NCBI GenBank assembly: GCA_900551365.1 | Contig: URVZ01000002.1 | Span: 1-64,000 of the forward strand | Direction: 5' to 3' | DNA: 64,000 nucleotides | DNA from: an uncultured Collinsella sp. | Lineage (GTDB): Bacteria > Actinomycetota > Coriobacteriia > Coriobacteriales > Coriobacteriaceae | Shown: positions 8,321 to 16,850 of the stretch, piece after piece | How positions within the stretch are numbered: the first letter of the stretch is position 1 | Layout: every line of letters begins with the position of its first letter | Notes under the pieces: generated by a model | Seen by the model: the letters and a program-made list of their open reading frames with translations, nothing else | Told to the model about the DNA's origin: nothing | Databases searched by the model: none | Translations under genes and position numbers: made by a program

Positions 8321-11089
8321 TTGAAGAAGCTGAATATGCGCCATACGCCATCTGCAGTCCAGGCGCAAAACGAACTGATCAGGCATCGTGCAGAGGGCCG
8401 CATCCAGCATGCGGCAACTATCCCGCTGATGGACGCCATGTCCTGGGTGGGCTCGAACCTGGGTGGTCTGGACCGCGACGAGGTCGCGCACAGCGAGGCC
8501 GATAACGGACGCAACGTGGTCACGCGCGGCAAGAAAAAGTCGCTTGTCCGCAAGCTCGCGGATGCATTCGTCAATCCCTTTACGGCAATCCTGTTTTTCC
8601 TAGCCATTATCTCGGCAACGACGGACATGATATTCCCGGCGTTGTCGATGATGGGCAACACGCCGGAGGACTTTGACCCGCTGACGGTGATTATCATCAC
8701 CACGATGGTGGTTCTTTCGGGCACGCTGCGCTATGTCCAGGAAGCGCGTAGCGGCAATGCGGCCGAAAAGCTGCTCGACATGATCACGACCACCGTGACG
8801 GTCACCCGCAAGGATGTCCCCAGGACCGAGATTCCCATCGACGACGTGGTGGTCGGCGACATCGTGCATCTGTCCGCCGGTGACATGATTCCCGCCGACG
8901 TGAGGATTATCGAGGCCAAGGACCTCTTTGTGGGCCAGGCCAGCCTGACGGGCGAGAGCGAGCCGGTCGAGAAGGTCCCCACGACCTGCACCGAGTCCGA
9001 TTCGGCCACGTCGTTCGAGAACATTGCCCTCATGGGCAGCAGCGTGATATCGGGCAGCGCGACGGCGCTCGTCTTTAGCGTGGGCGAGCAGACCCTGTTT
9101 GGTTCCATGGCGTCGAGCCTGTCCGACGACGCTGCGGAGACGAGCTTTTCCAAGGGCGTCAACAGCGTCTCGTGGGTGCTCATCCGCTTTATGATGGTAA
9201 TGGTTCCGTTTGTCTTTTTGATCAACGGCGTCACGAAGGGCAATTGGCTCGATGCCGGCCTGTTCGCCATCAGCATTGCCGTGGGTCTGACGCCCGAGAT
9301 GCTGCCCATGATCGTTACCACGTGCCTTGCCAAGGGCGCGGTTGCCATGAGTAAAAAGCAGACGATCGTTAAGAACCTCAACTCGATTCAAAACTTTGGC
9401 GCGATGGACGTGCTGTGCACCGACAAGACCGGCACGCTTACGCAGGACCAGGTGGTGCTGGAGTATCACTGGAACATCGACGGCCAGGAGGATTCGCGCG
9501 TTTTGCGCCACGCCTACCTCAACAGCTATTTCCAGACGGGCTACAAGAATCTGATGGATCTGGCGATCATCAAGTGCACGGAGGAAGAGGAGCAAAACGA
9601 CCCGAGTCTCACCGATCTTTCCGAGGCCTACGTGAAGGTCGATGAGGTGCCGTTCGACTTTACGCGCCGTCGCCTCACCACGGTGGTGCGCGATCGCAGC
9701 GGCAAGACCCAGATGGTTACCAAGGGCGCGGTCGAGGAAATGCTGTCGGTGTGCTCGCATGCCGAGATCGACGGCGGCGTTCATGTGCTGGACGACGAGG
9801 TGCGCGAGCGCATTCTGGCGACAGTTTCCGACCTTAATGACGACGGTTTCCGTGTGCTGGCGATTGCTCAAAAGTCCAACCCGTCACCCGCCGGTGCCTT
9901 TAGCGCCGAGGATGAGCGCGACATGGTCCTAATCGGCTACCTGGCCTTTTTGGATCCGCCCAAAGAGTCGACGGCCGATGCGATCGAGGCGCTGCGCAAT
10001 CGCGGCGTTGCCACCAAGATCCTGACTGGTGACAACGAGAAGGTTACGCGTACCATCTGCAAACAGGTGGGGCTGCAGGTCAACAACATGTTGCTCGGCA
10101 GTGACATCGCTGACATGGATGACGCCGAGCTCGCTCGCCGGGCCGAGGATGTGCAGGTCTTCGCCAAGCTCACGCCCGACCAAAAGTCGCGCGTCGTTTC
10201 CGTCCTGCGTGCGAACGGGCATGTGGTGGGCTATATGGGCGACGGTATCAACGACGCCTCAGCCATGAAGTCGTCTGACATCGGCATCTCGGTCGACACG
10301 GCCGTCGACGTTGCTAAGGAGTCCGCCGACATCATCTTGCTCGAGAAGGATCTGATGGTGCTCGAGGAGGGCATCGTCGAGGGGCGTAAGACCTACGCCA
10401 ACATGATCAAGTACATCAAGATGACCGCGAGCTCCAACTTCGGCAACATGTTCAGCGTACTTGCCGCGTCTGCCCTGCTGCCGTTCTTGCCCATGATGAG
10501 CATTCAGCTGATCTTGCTCAATTTGATTTATGACTGCAGCTGCCTGGCGATTCCCTGGGACAACGTGGACGAGGAGTTCCTGCGCGTGCCACGTGCCTGG
10601 GATGCCTCGAGTGTCGGCAGGTTCATGATCTGGATTGGGCCCACCAGCTCCATCTTCGACTTTATGACCTACATCTTTATGTACTTTGTCTTCTGCCCCC
10701 TGTTTGTGAGCCACGGTGTACTGTTCAACGAGCTGGCGAGCGTCTACTCGGGTGCCGCGCTGGAGCAGATGCAGCTGGCCTACATCGCGCTGTTCCAGGC
10801 TGGTTGGTTCGTCGAATCCATGTGGAGCCAGACTTTGGTTATCCATATGATTCGCACGCCCAAGTTGCCGTTTATCCAGAGTCGTGCCTCGGCTCCGGTG
10901 ATGCTGCTCACGATGACCGGCATTGCACTGCTCACGCTGATCCCGTTTAGCCCGCTTGGCCCCACGCTGGGTCTGGGAGCACTGCCCATCGAGTACTTCT
11001 TGTTCCTGATTCCGTGCATCTTGCTGTACATGGCGCTGGCGACGAGCCTTAAGAAGGCCTATGTCAAGCGTTACGGCGAGCTGCTGTAG
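8321..11089 (+). CDS. mgtA: Magnesium-translocating P-type ATPase
   Basis: A 922-residue type IIIB P-type ATPase, expected to import Mg2+ driven by ATP hydrolysis. It has a polar cytoplasmic N-terminus of about 90 residues, [12 protein letters not shown] as first helix, TGES at 210-213, [15 protein letters not shown] in the core helix, DKTGT with aspartate about 368, KGAVEEML in the nucleotide domain, [11 protein letters not shown] at the hinge and six C-terminal helices. Length matches the family (about 900). The start is TTG at 8321, supported by GGAG eight bases upstream; ATG 8336 is a possible alternative. A folded leader precedes it and a 51-residue membrane protein follows 28 bases after its stop. 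A shorter paralog lies at 5114-7558. Confidence 0.93.
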   Translation: MKKLNMRHTPSAVQAQNELIRHRAEGRIQHAATIPLMDAMSWVGSNLGGLDRDEVAHSEADNGRNVVTRGKKKSLVRKLADAFVNPFTAILFFLAIISATTDMIFPALSMMGNTPEDFDPLTVIIITTMVVLSGTLRYVQEARSGNAAEKLLDMITTTVTVTRKDVPRTEIPIDDVVVGDIVHLSAGDMIPADVRIIEAKDLFVGQASLTGESEPVEKVPTTCTESDSATSFENIALMGSSVISGSATALVFSVGEQTLFGSMASSLSDDAAETSFSKGVNSVSWVLIRFMMVMVPFVFLINGVTKGNWLDAGLFAISIAVGLTPEMLPMIVTTCLAKGAVAMSKKQTIVKNLNSIQNFGAMDVLCTDKTGTLTQDQVVLEYHWNIDGQEDSRVLRHAYLNSYFQTGYKNLMDLAIIKCTEEEEQNDPSLTDLSEAYVKVDEVPFDFTRRRLTTVVRDRSGKTQMVTKGAVEEMLSVCSHAEIDGGVHVLDDEVRERILATVSDLNDDGFRVLAIAQKSNPSPAGAFSAEDERDMVLIGYLAFLDPPKESTADAIEALRNRGVATKILTGDNEKVTRTICKQVGLQVNNMLLGSDIADMDDAELARRAEDVQVFAKLTPDQKSRVVSVLRANGHVVGYMGDGINDASAMKSSDIGISVDTAVDVAKESADIILLEKDLMVLEEGIVEGRKTYANMIKYIKMTASSNFGNMFSVLAASALLPFLPMMSIQLILLNLIYDCSCLAIPWDNVDEEFLRVPRAWDASSVGRFMIWIGPTSSIFDFMTYIFMYFVFCPLFVSHGVLFNELASVYSGAALEQMQLAYIALFQAGWFVESMWSQTLVIHMIRTPKLPFIQSRASAPVMLLTMTGIALLTLIPFSPLGPTLGLGALPIEYFLFLIPCILLYMALATSLKKAYVKRYGELL

Positions 11090-11117
11090 TGACTTCGATG
11101 TAGAGAGGAGCGTTTAC

Positions 11118-11273
11118 ATGAACTGGGCTCAGATTTGGATCGATTTGTTTGGGACTACGGAGTGGCTTGGGCTCAACATGGGCTTTTGGGTGGCCAATGG
11201 TGTTGTCCTGGTGATTGTCATCATTATGAACGTCATCTTTTGGAGCATGAAGCCGCTGCCCAAGGACGAATAA
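11118..11273 (+). CDS. Small single-TM protein downstream of mgtA, 51 aa
   Basis: ATG at 11118 is preceded by GAGAGGAG with good spacing. The product has an amphipathic N-terminus (MNWAQIWIDLFGTTEWLGLN), one hydrophobic helix from about 23 to 42 (FWVANGVVLVIVIIMNVIFW) and a short charged tail KPLPKDE. It starts 28 bases after the mgtA stop, so it is almost certainly co-transcribed. Small membrane peptides that modulate P-type ATPases are known elsewhere (MgtR, KdpF), but I see no sequence match. A role as an MgtA partner is inference from position. Confidence 0.75.
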   Translation: MNWAQIWIDLFGTTEWLGLNMGFWVANGVVLVIVIIMNVIFWSMKPLPKDE

Positions 11274-11328
11274 CATGCATGGGATTGCCTGCGCCGCTGT
11301 GCCAAAATAAACACTCGAATGATGTACA

Positions 11329-11361
11329 AATGTGACAAAGGGACGGTCCCTTTGTCACATT
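11329..11361. repeat. Palindromic intergenic repeat, GGGAC/GTCCC family, copy 2
   Basis: AATGTGACAAAGGGAC (11329-11344) and GTCCCTTTGTCACATT (11346-11361) are perfect complements around a single G. It lies 13 bases upstream of the dihydrouridine synthase start, so it is either the terminator of the mgtA unit or part of the next gene's leader. Confidence 0.8.
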
Positions 11362-11374
11362 GATTTGAAAGTTG

Positions 11375-12334
11375 ATGTTGATGATTCTATCGCTGGCCCC
11401 CATGGAGGGGATTACCGGGCATGTGTTCCGCCGCGTGCATGCAGAATGCTTTGGTGCGCTCGACTGCTACTACACGCCGTTTTTGCCGCCGCCGCGGGTG
11501 GGCAATCGCTTTGGCGGCAAGGCGTTTAAGGAGGTCGATCCTGCCAATAACCAGGGGCTTAACGTGGTGCCTCAGCTCATGTCCAAGAACGCGGATGAGT
11601 TTGTGTGGGCGGCACAGGTGCTCGCCGACATGGGATACCACGAGGTCAACCTCAACTTGGGATGTCCCTCGGGAACAGTCGTTGCCAAGGGCAAGGGTTC
11701 GGGTTTCTTGCGCAACCTGGATGAGCTCGAGGTGTTTTTGAGCGACGTGTGCGAGCGCTCACCACTGCCGGTGTCGGTAAAGACCAGGCTGGGGCTTGAG
11801 AGCGATGCTGAGTACGAGCGCGTGCTCGATCTCTACTGTCGTATGCCGCTTGCCGAGCTGATCGTGCATCCGCGCGTGCAAAAGGATCGCTATACGGGCT
11901 CGCCGCGCAAAGAGTATTATGGCGAGACGCTTGAGCGGGCGCCGTTCCCGGTAGCCTATAACGGCGACATTTTTGACCTCGAGGACATGGATGCGCTGGT
12001 TGCTGCCTATCCCGACACGCGCCATGTAATGCTGGGCCGCGGTCTGCTTGCAAACCCTGCGCTGGCACGCATGGTAAACGGCGGCCCTGCCGCCACCGTC
12101 GCCGAGCTGCAACGTTTCCATGACACGCTGTTCGCGGCCTATGCAGAAGAGATTGGCGGCAACGCGGTCTTTCGCATGAAGGAGTGGTGGTTCTACGCCA
12201 AGTGCGCTTTCGCCGATCCCGCCACCGTCCATAAGATCGTGCGCAAGACCAAGAAGGTCGACGAATACCGCGCCGCCGTCGACCGCGTCTTCCGCGAGCA
12301 ACCGCTCGCATCCGCAGCCCGCTTCCGCGGCTAG
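11375..12334 (+). CDS. tRNA-dihydrouridine synthase family protein
   Basis: A 319-residue FMN-dependent Dus enzyme that reduces uridine to dihydrouridine in tRNA. The family signature LAPMEGITGHVFRR opens the TIM barrel. NLNLGCPSGTVVAKGKGSG carries the catalytic cysteine motif, followed by VSVKTRLG, the LIVHPRVQKDRYTG strand and VMLGRGLLANPAL near the flavin phosphate. A C-terminal helical tRNA-binding part follows (MKEWWFYAKCAFADP). Several in-frame starts cluster at 11372-11381 with only a weak ribosome site, so the exact start is uncertain. It stands alone between palindromic repeats. Confidence 0.9.
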   Translation: MLMILSLAPMEGITGHVFRRVHAECFGALDCYYTPFLPPPRVGNRFGGKAFKEVDPANNQGLNVVPQLMSKNADEFVWAAQVLADMGYHEVNLNLGCPSGTVVAKGKGSGFLRNLDELEVFLSDVCERSPLPVSVKTRLGLESDAEYERVLDLYCRMPLAELIVHPRVQKDRYTGSPRKEYYGETLERAPFPVAYNGDIFDLEDMDALVAAYPDTRHVMLGRGLLANPALARMVNGGPAATVAELQRFHDTLFAAYAEEIGGNAVFRMKEWWFYAKCAFADPATVHKIVRKTKKVDEYRAAVDRVFREQPLASAARFRG

Positions 12335-12339
12335 TTAGA

Positions 12340-12387
12340 CATCGGGGACGTTCTTTAGCGACTAGGCATTTAAGAACGTCCCCGATG
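12340..12387. repeat. Palindromic intergenic repeat, GGGGACGTTCTT family, copy 1
   Basis: CATCGGGGACGTTCTT (12340-12355) and AAGAACGTCCCCGATG (12372-12387) are perfect complements around a 16-base loop holding GACTAG-like bases. Related copies lie at 22559-22639 and 36946-37003. It begins just after the Dus stop and could also end that transcript. Confidence 0.8.
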
Positions 12388-12402
12388 ACTACCCGCAAAA
12401 GC

Positions 12403-12457
12403 TGTACACCAGCATCCAAAGATGTCGAAAAATGTCGACTTTGGATGCTGGTGTACA
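12403..12457. repeat. Long perfect palindrome with TGTCGA direct repeats in its loop
   Basis: TGTACACCAGCATCCAAAG (12403-12421) is fully complementary to 12439-12457. The 17-base loop contains TGTCGA twice, separated by AAAA. It sits between convergent genes (Dus and glutaredoxin) directly after a GGGGACGTTCTT-type palindrome. It lacks a T-tract, so it does not look like a plain terminator. Confidence 0.75.
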
Positions 12458-12504
12458 TGTTTGGGTCGTATGGGTTGGGGCCCTGGACGGACAGAGCGTG
12501 CGTA

Positions 12505-12750
12505 CTAGAGCAGGTTTTCCTGCACCCACGCGATGATGTCGCTCGATTCGTAGAGTGGTTTGCCGTCGATGAACAGGCAGGGAACCTGGCGTTTTCCGCC
12601 GACGGCGATGAGTGTCTGTTCGGCATCGGAGTCGGTTGAGATGTTGCGCTCGGGAATGGTCACGCCGTTATCGGCCAGAAAGCGCTTGACCTTTATGCAA
12701 TACGGGCAGCCGGTCATAACGTAGAGCACGAGCTCGTGATCAGTAGTCAT
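12505..12750 (-). CDS. Glutaredoxin-like protein
   Basis: An 81-residue thioredoxin-fold protein with the dithiol redox motif CPYC at about 15-18 (VMTGCPYCIKVKRFL). It also has the cis-proline segment QVPCLFIDGKPLYES and a final helix SDIIAWVQENLL, all typical of class I glutaredoxins or NrdH-like proteins. Start ATG 12750 follows GGAG with six-base spacing; the open frame extends 13 codons further without support. It probably reduces disulfides or glutathionylated proteins in the cytoplasm, or a low-molecular-weight thiol equivalent. It stands upstream of nothing obvious on its strand. Confidence 0.85.
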   Translation of the reverse strand: MTTDHELVLYVMTGCPYCIKVKRFLADNGVTIPERNISTDSDAEQTLIAVGGKRQVPCLFIDGKPLYESSDIIAWVQENLL

Positions 12751-12801
12751 AGGTCTCCAATCGGTTGCGGTTTTGATTGAAATACCCAAAGCCGCCGCGG
12801 T

Positions 12802-13629
12802 CTATGCGCACGTCAACAACGACTCGATGGCCTGGACCAGAAACGCCGTGGCTCCGGTGCCGCAGGGCTTGTCGTAGTAGTCAACAAAGCGCTGGTCGGC
12901 AAGATAGCCGTGGGCGAGGCCCAGGTACGCCTCGTCTTGGGGCTCGCATCCCCAGTTGAGAGCAATCCATCGACGGTGCATTGTAACCAGTTTTTGGGCT
13001 TCGTTGCTCTCTGGGTCGCCAATGCCCATGGCAATCGAGAGCTGGCCCAAAATGGCGCGTTCAAGTTCCTTCATGTCGTTCCATGTCTGAGGATCCATAT
13101 CCAGTAACGTTTCGTTTGCTGCATCGATAGCCTCATTGCCATAGCGAGCTCGAGCCTCGGCGCCGTAGCATTCCTCGTTTTCCTGCACGGTGCGCCAGCG
13201 CCCCAGTTGCGGCAGGACGGCGCCCATGAGCGAGACGGCTTCGTCAAGCGACATGCCGGTGTTTTGCGCCAGGCGCGGGGCACAGTCCTCGATCATCGCC
13301 TCCATGGTGGTGGCGTAGGTGTACTTGCCGTGGTCGTAGCACCACTTGCAGTAATGGTCGGTCGTGGCGCCCGTGGCATCGGTGCCGCAGTCGTCGGGCG
13401 TGAGTATCATGCCGCAGCTCTGACAATAGTGCTCGGGCATTTCGAGCAGGTGGGACAGCGGCTCTCCGGTTACGGCGGCAATGAGCTTCATCATGTCGAT
13501 GCCCGGAGTGACTTCGCCGCGCTCCCAACGGCTCACGGCTTGGCGCGTGACGTAGAGCTTGGCGGCGAGCTGCTCTTGGGTGAGATTGTTGGCGCGACGG
13601 ACGGCGATGAGTTTTTCTGCAAAGGCCAT
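12802..13629 (-). CDS. XRE-family regulator with zinc ribbon and TipAS-like domain
   Basis: A 275-residue three-part protein. Residues 1-65 are an XRE/Cro helix-turn-helix (RRANNLTQEQLAAKLYVTRQ). Residues 70-125 are a small zinc ribbon with CQSCGMIL and CKWCYDHG. The remainder resembles the TipAS drug-binding domain of TipA-type regulators: YGNEAIDAANETLLDMDP, WIALNWGCEPQDEAYLGLAHGYLADQRFVDYYD and GATAFLVQAI. Start ATG 13629 follows AGGAG. In TipA the ligand domain is attached to a MerR-type DNA-binding domain; here an XRE domain takes that place. It may sense thiopeptides or other small molecules. It could control the glutaredoxin 50 bases downstream on the same strand. Confidence 0.8.
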   Translation of the reverse strand: MAFAEKLIAVRRANNLTQEQLAAKLYVTRQAVSRWERGEVTPGIDMMKLIAAVTGEPLSHLLEMPEHYCQSCGMILTPDDCGTDATGATTDHYCKWCYDHGKYTYATTMEAMIEDCAPRLAQNTGMSLDEAVSLMGAVLPQLGRWRTVQENEECYGAEARARYGNEAIDAANETLLDMDPQTWNDMKELERAILGQLSIAMGIGDPESNEAQKLVTMHRRWIALNWGCEPQDEAYLGLAHGYLADQRFVDYYDKPCGTGATAFLVQAIESLLTCA

Positions 13630-13771
13630 AACGGCTCCTTTCTGCTGCTTGTTGGCTTTAAGCATACGCGGCAGCCGACGCCCTTCCAAGCAACCGTTAG
13701 TTGCATGCAGACGGCGAAGAGAGGGGGATCGCGACCTTTCGCCCGCACGCCTGTGACGTACAATGACCGGC

Positions 13772-14509
13772 ATGGAACCTATTGCACACATACATACCGA
13801 CCTGCCGCAGAAGTTCGGCATTCCGCGCAACAGCTTTTTGGCGCCTCATCTGCAGGGACACATCGTTTTTGAGCCGGAATTTGCCTCCAACGCAGTGGTT
13901 GAGGGTCTGGACTCCTTCTCTCACCTATGGCTGCTGTGGCGTTTTGAAAACGGCACGCCCGGCGGCACAGCCAAGGATATTGCTGCCGATGCCAAGTCGC
14001 AGGACAGGTCCGGCACCAACGTCAAGTGGTCGAAGACCGTGCGTCCGCCGCGTCTGGGCGGAGCCGAACGTGTGGGAGTGTTTGCCACACGCAGTCCGTT
14101 TCGCCCTAACCCCATCGGGCTCACCTGCGTTAAGCTCGACCGCGTGGAGCTTACCGACGACGGCCCCATCATCCATGTGCTGGGGGCCGACCTGCGCGAC
14201 GGCACGCCCATCTACGATATCAAGCCCTACATCCCGTTTGCCGACTGCCACCCGGATGCGACCGGCGGCTGGATTGAGGGTGCTCCGTGGCAAGAGCTCG
14301 ATGTTGAGTTCCCGCAAGTGCTGCAGGATATGGTCCCGCCCGCAAAGCTCCCCGGTTTGGTTGAGGTTCTTCGCCAAGATCCGCGCCGCGCGGGCAGCAA
14401 GCACGAGCCACACCGCGTCTATCATCTGGCTTACGCCGGGCTCGACATATCTTTTACGGTCGATAAAACCCAGCTAACCGTAGTCGCCGTCAACGACGCG
14501 CAAGACTAA
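13772..14509 (+). CDS. trmO: tRNA (N6-threonylcarbamoyladenosine(37)-N6)-methyltransferase TrmO
   Basis: A 245-residue TrmO/TsaA (VirR-like) protein, which uses S-adenosylmethionine to methylate t6A37 in certain tRNAs. Family features: FGIPRNSFLAPHLQGHIVF near the N-terminus, LWRFE, RPPRLGGAERVGVFATRSPFRPNPIGLTCVKLD (the most conserved block), GADLRDGTPIYDIKPYIPFAD and a C-terminal extension. A TACAAT -10 box at 13759-13764 ends seven bases before ATG 13772, while the upstream ATG 13763 lies inside it. The gene may therefore be read from a leaderless mRNA. Its promoter region is shared with the divergent XRE/TipAS gene. Confidence 0.85.
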   Translation: MEPIAHIHTDLPQKFGIPRNSFLAPHLQGHIVFEPEFASNAVVEGLDSFSHLWLLWRFENGTPGGTAKDIAADAKSQDRSGTNVKWSKTVRPPRLGGAERVGVFATRSPFRPNPIGLTCVKLDRVELTDDGPIIHVLGADLRDGTPIYDIKPYIPFADCHPDATGGWIEGAPWQELDVEFPQVLQDMVPPAKLPGLVEVLRQDPRRAGSKHEPHRVYHLAYAGLDISFTVDKTQLTVVAVNDAQD

Positions 14510-14621
14510 CCAGCCATTCGTCTGAACCCGTCAAATTAAGCGCCAAACCCCATGTCAAAATCGCCCATACTGGTGGACAATAACGCCTACCAAAATAGTC
14601 CGCTTTGCATGGGAGCTCAGC

Positions 14622-15836
14622 ATGAAATACGACTTTAGCTCGCTTATCGACCGCCACGGCATGGACTCCATCGCCGTTGACTCTTGGGGCGAGATCCCCG
14701 GTATGGCTCCGAACGCACCAGACGAGGGCTTCGACCGCATTCCCATGTGGGTGGCCGACATGAATTTTGCTACGGTGCCCACGGTTCAGGAGTACATCAT
14801 CAAGCGCGCTCAGCACCCCATGTTTGGCTACTTCAATCCGCGTCCCGAGTACTTCGACCACATCATCGAATGGCAGAGCCGTCGCAACGGCGTTGAGGGC
14901 TTGGCGCCGGAGCATATCGGCTACGAAAACGGCGTGCTGGGCGGTGTCGTGTCGACGCTGCGCGCGTATGTCCAGCCAGGCGATGCGGTGCTGGTCCACA
15001 GCCCTACCTACATCGGCTTTACCAAGTCCATCGAGGCCGCGGGCTATCGCATTGTCCACAGCCCGCTTAAGCTCGACGACCAGGGCGTGTGGCGTATGGA
15101 CTTTGAGGACATGGAGCGCAAGCTCGCCCAAAACCACATCCATGCCGCGGTGTTCTGCTCGCCGCATAATCCCTGCGGCCGCGTATGGGAGCGCGACGAG
15201 ATCGAACGTGCCATGGATATCTATCGCCAGCACGATTGCGTGGTGATATCGGACGAGATTTGGTCCGATATCATCCTGCCGGGTCACAAGCATATCCCGA
15301 CGCAGTCGGTGAGCGAGGATGCCCGCATGCGCACGGTTGCCCTCTACGCGCCGAGCAAGACGTTTAACCTGGCGGGTCTGGTCGGCAGCTATCACATCAT
15401 CTATAACGAGACGCTGCGCGACCGCGTGTGCGCCGTGTCCAACAAGACCCACTACAACGAGATGAACGTCCTCTCCATGCATGCGCTTATCGGTGCCTAC
15501 CAGCCGCAGGGCTACGAGTGGGTGGACGAGCTCAACCAGGTGCTTGCCGGCAATATCGAGTACTTCTGCGATTACGTGGACGAGCATTTTGATGGCGTGT
15601 CCTATTCGCGTCCGCAGGGCACGTACATGGTGTTTCTGGACTGCACCGAGTGGTGCCGCGAGCATGGCCGCGATATTCAGTGGCTGCTCGACGAGGGGGC
15701 GCGCGTGGGCGTGGGGTATCAGGACGGCCGCCCGTTCCACGGGCCCTGCCACATTCGCGTGAATCTGGCGCTGCCGCTTTCGCGCGTAAGGGAAGCGTGC
15801 GACCGCTTGGACCGCTACGTTTTTAATGCACGGTAA
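14622..15836 (+). CDS. MalY/PatB-family PLP aminotransferase, probable cystathionine beta-lyase
   Basis: A 404-residue fold-type I PLP enzyme of the MalY/PatB group, which cleaves C-S bonds of cystathionine or cysteine conjugates and can act as an aminotransferase. Visible: PMWVADMNFATVP near the N-terminus (family hallmark), HPMFGYFNPRPEY, FCSPHNPCGRVW, VISDEIWSDI (PLP ring aspartate) and APSKTFNLAGL with the Schiff-base lysine. C-terminal HIRVNLALPLSRVREACDRL carries the carboxylate-binding arginine. ATG 14622 is preceded by GGGAG. It may contribute to methionine synthesis together with the MetE-like gene at 60503, though the two are far apart. Confidence 0.88.
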   Translation: MKYDFSSLIDRHGMDSIAVDSWGEIPGMAPNAPDEGFDRIPMWVADMNFATVPTVQEYIIKRAQHPMFGYFNPRPEYFDHIIEWQSRRNGVEGLAPEHIGYENGVLGGVVSTLRAYVQPGDAVLVHSPTYIGFTKSIEAAGYRIVHSPLKLDDQGVWRMDFEDMERKLAQNHIHAAVFCSPHNPCGRVWERDEIERAMDIYRQHDCVVISDEIWSDIILPGHKHIPTQSVSEDARMRTVALYAPSKTFNLAGLVGSYHIIYNETLRDRVCAVSNKTHYNEMNVLSMHALIGAYQPQGYEWVDELNQVLAGNIEYFCDYVDEHFDGVSYSRPQGTYMVFLDCTEWCREHGRDIQWLLDEGARVGVGYQDGRPFHGPCHIRVNLALPLSRVREACDRLDRYVFNAR

Positions 15837-15847
15837 GTGAGCACTGC

Positions 15848-15887
15848 ATGCGGGGCCTTCTGTCAAGTCGGCAAGAAGGCCCCGCAT
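15848..15887 (+). terminator. Hairpin after the MalY/PatB gene
   Basis: ATGCGGGGCCTTCT (15848-15861) is perfectly complementary to AGAAGGCCCCGCAT (15874-15887). The following bases (GGTAAAACG) have no clear T-run, so it may be a weak terminator or a repeat-type hairpin. Confidence 0.55.
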
Positions 15888-15980
15888 GGTAAAACGTCTG
15901 TAACCATTGGGCGCTCGTGTGGTTTTGTTTGCTATTATTTTTAACCATTTCAGTCTGTAAACAGGATCTTCTGGAGCTCG

Positions 15981-16850
15981 ATGAAAAGACCCCGTCGCTC
16001 GGTTGCCATTTCGTTGTTTGTCGCGCTTGCAGTGGCGAGTGCCTTTGTCGTAGCGATAGCCGGCTGCTCCGGGTCGAATGGCAGAGCCTCGGTGTCTGCA
16101 TCAAAAGGCCCGGACGCCACGCAGGTAAAGGACGACGACCTTAAGACGCTCAACGTCGGCAGCGACCTCTATCCACCGTTTGTGTATACCGACGAGTACG
16201 GCGATATCGTTGGCCTGGATGTCGAGATATTGACCGAGGCTTTGGCCCGCATTGGTTACAAGCCAAAATACCAGCTGATCGACTGGGAAAAGAAGAAAGA
16301 GATGCTGGCGAACGGCGAGCTCGATTGTGTCATGGGCAGCTTTAGCATGACGGGTCGCGAAAACGAGTATCGTTGGGCCGGTCCGTACCTTGCGAGCCGC
16401 CAGGTGGTCGCGGTCGATCCCGAGAGCGATATCTATACGCTTGCCGATCTTGAGGATAAGATCGTGGCGGTTCAGTCCACCACCAAGCCTGAGGGCATTT
16501 TGCTCAATCGCACAAATGAAAACGTTCCGCAGATCAAGGAGCTCTACTGCTTTTCGGACCGTTCATGCCTGAACCCGGCGCTCGTCGAGGGCCTGGTCGA
16601 CGCCATCGCCGCGCATGAGTCCTTGCTGCTCACCTACGAAAAAGACTATGGCGTAACGTATCGCATTTTGGATGAGCCGCTGCTAGAGGTTGGTTTGGGC
16701 ACCGCTTTCGATATCAACGATACGCGCGGCATCGACGTCAAGCTCACTCATGCCTACCAAGAAATGCTTGCCGATGGCACCATGGAACGCCTAGTGTCAA
16801 AGTACTTTGATGACCCTTCACCATTTTTGAATGTGGAGGGCCTGTCATGA
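15981..16850 (+). CDS. Solute-binding lipoprotein (family 3), probable sensor subunit
   Basis: A 289-residue bacterial extracellular solute-binding protein family 3 member. A basic N-terminus and hydrophobic stretch end in a lipobox AIAGC with cysteine at residue 29, so it should be tethered to the outer face of the membrane. Core signatures: LNVGSDLYPPFVYTDEYGDIVGLDVEIL (family 3 ligand-binding start), WEKKKEMLANGELDCVMGSFSMTGRE and VDAIAAHESLL. Its stop overlaps the start of the next gene, a hybrid histidine kinase, by four bases, and no ABC permease or ATPase is nearby. It therefore probably presents an amino acid or similar ligand to the kinase rather than to a transporter. Confidence 0.85.
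   Translation: MKRPRRSVAISLFVALAVASAFVVAIAGCSGSNGRASVSASKGPDATQVKDDDLKTLNVGSDLYPPFVYTDEYGDIVGLDVEILTEALARIGYKPKYQLIDWEKKKEMLANGELDCVMGSFSMTGRENEYRWAGPYLASRQVVAVDPESDIYTLADLEDKIVAVQSTTKPEGILLNRTNENVPQIKELYCFSDRSCLNPALVEGLVDAIAAHESLLLTYEKDYGVTYRILDEPLLEVGLGTAFDINDTRGIDVKLTHAYQEMLADGTMERLVSKYFDDPSPFLNVEGLS

Noticed and set aside
14490..15887. 465-codon minus-strand frame opposite the MalY/PatB gene
   Set aside because: Antisense shadow; the plus strand has all PLP-enzyme motifs.
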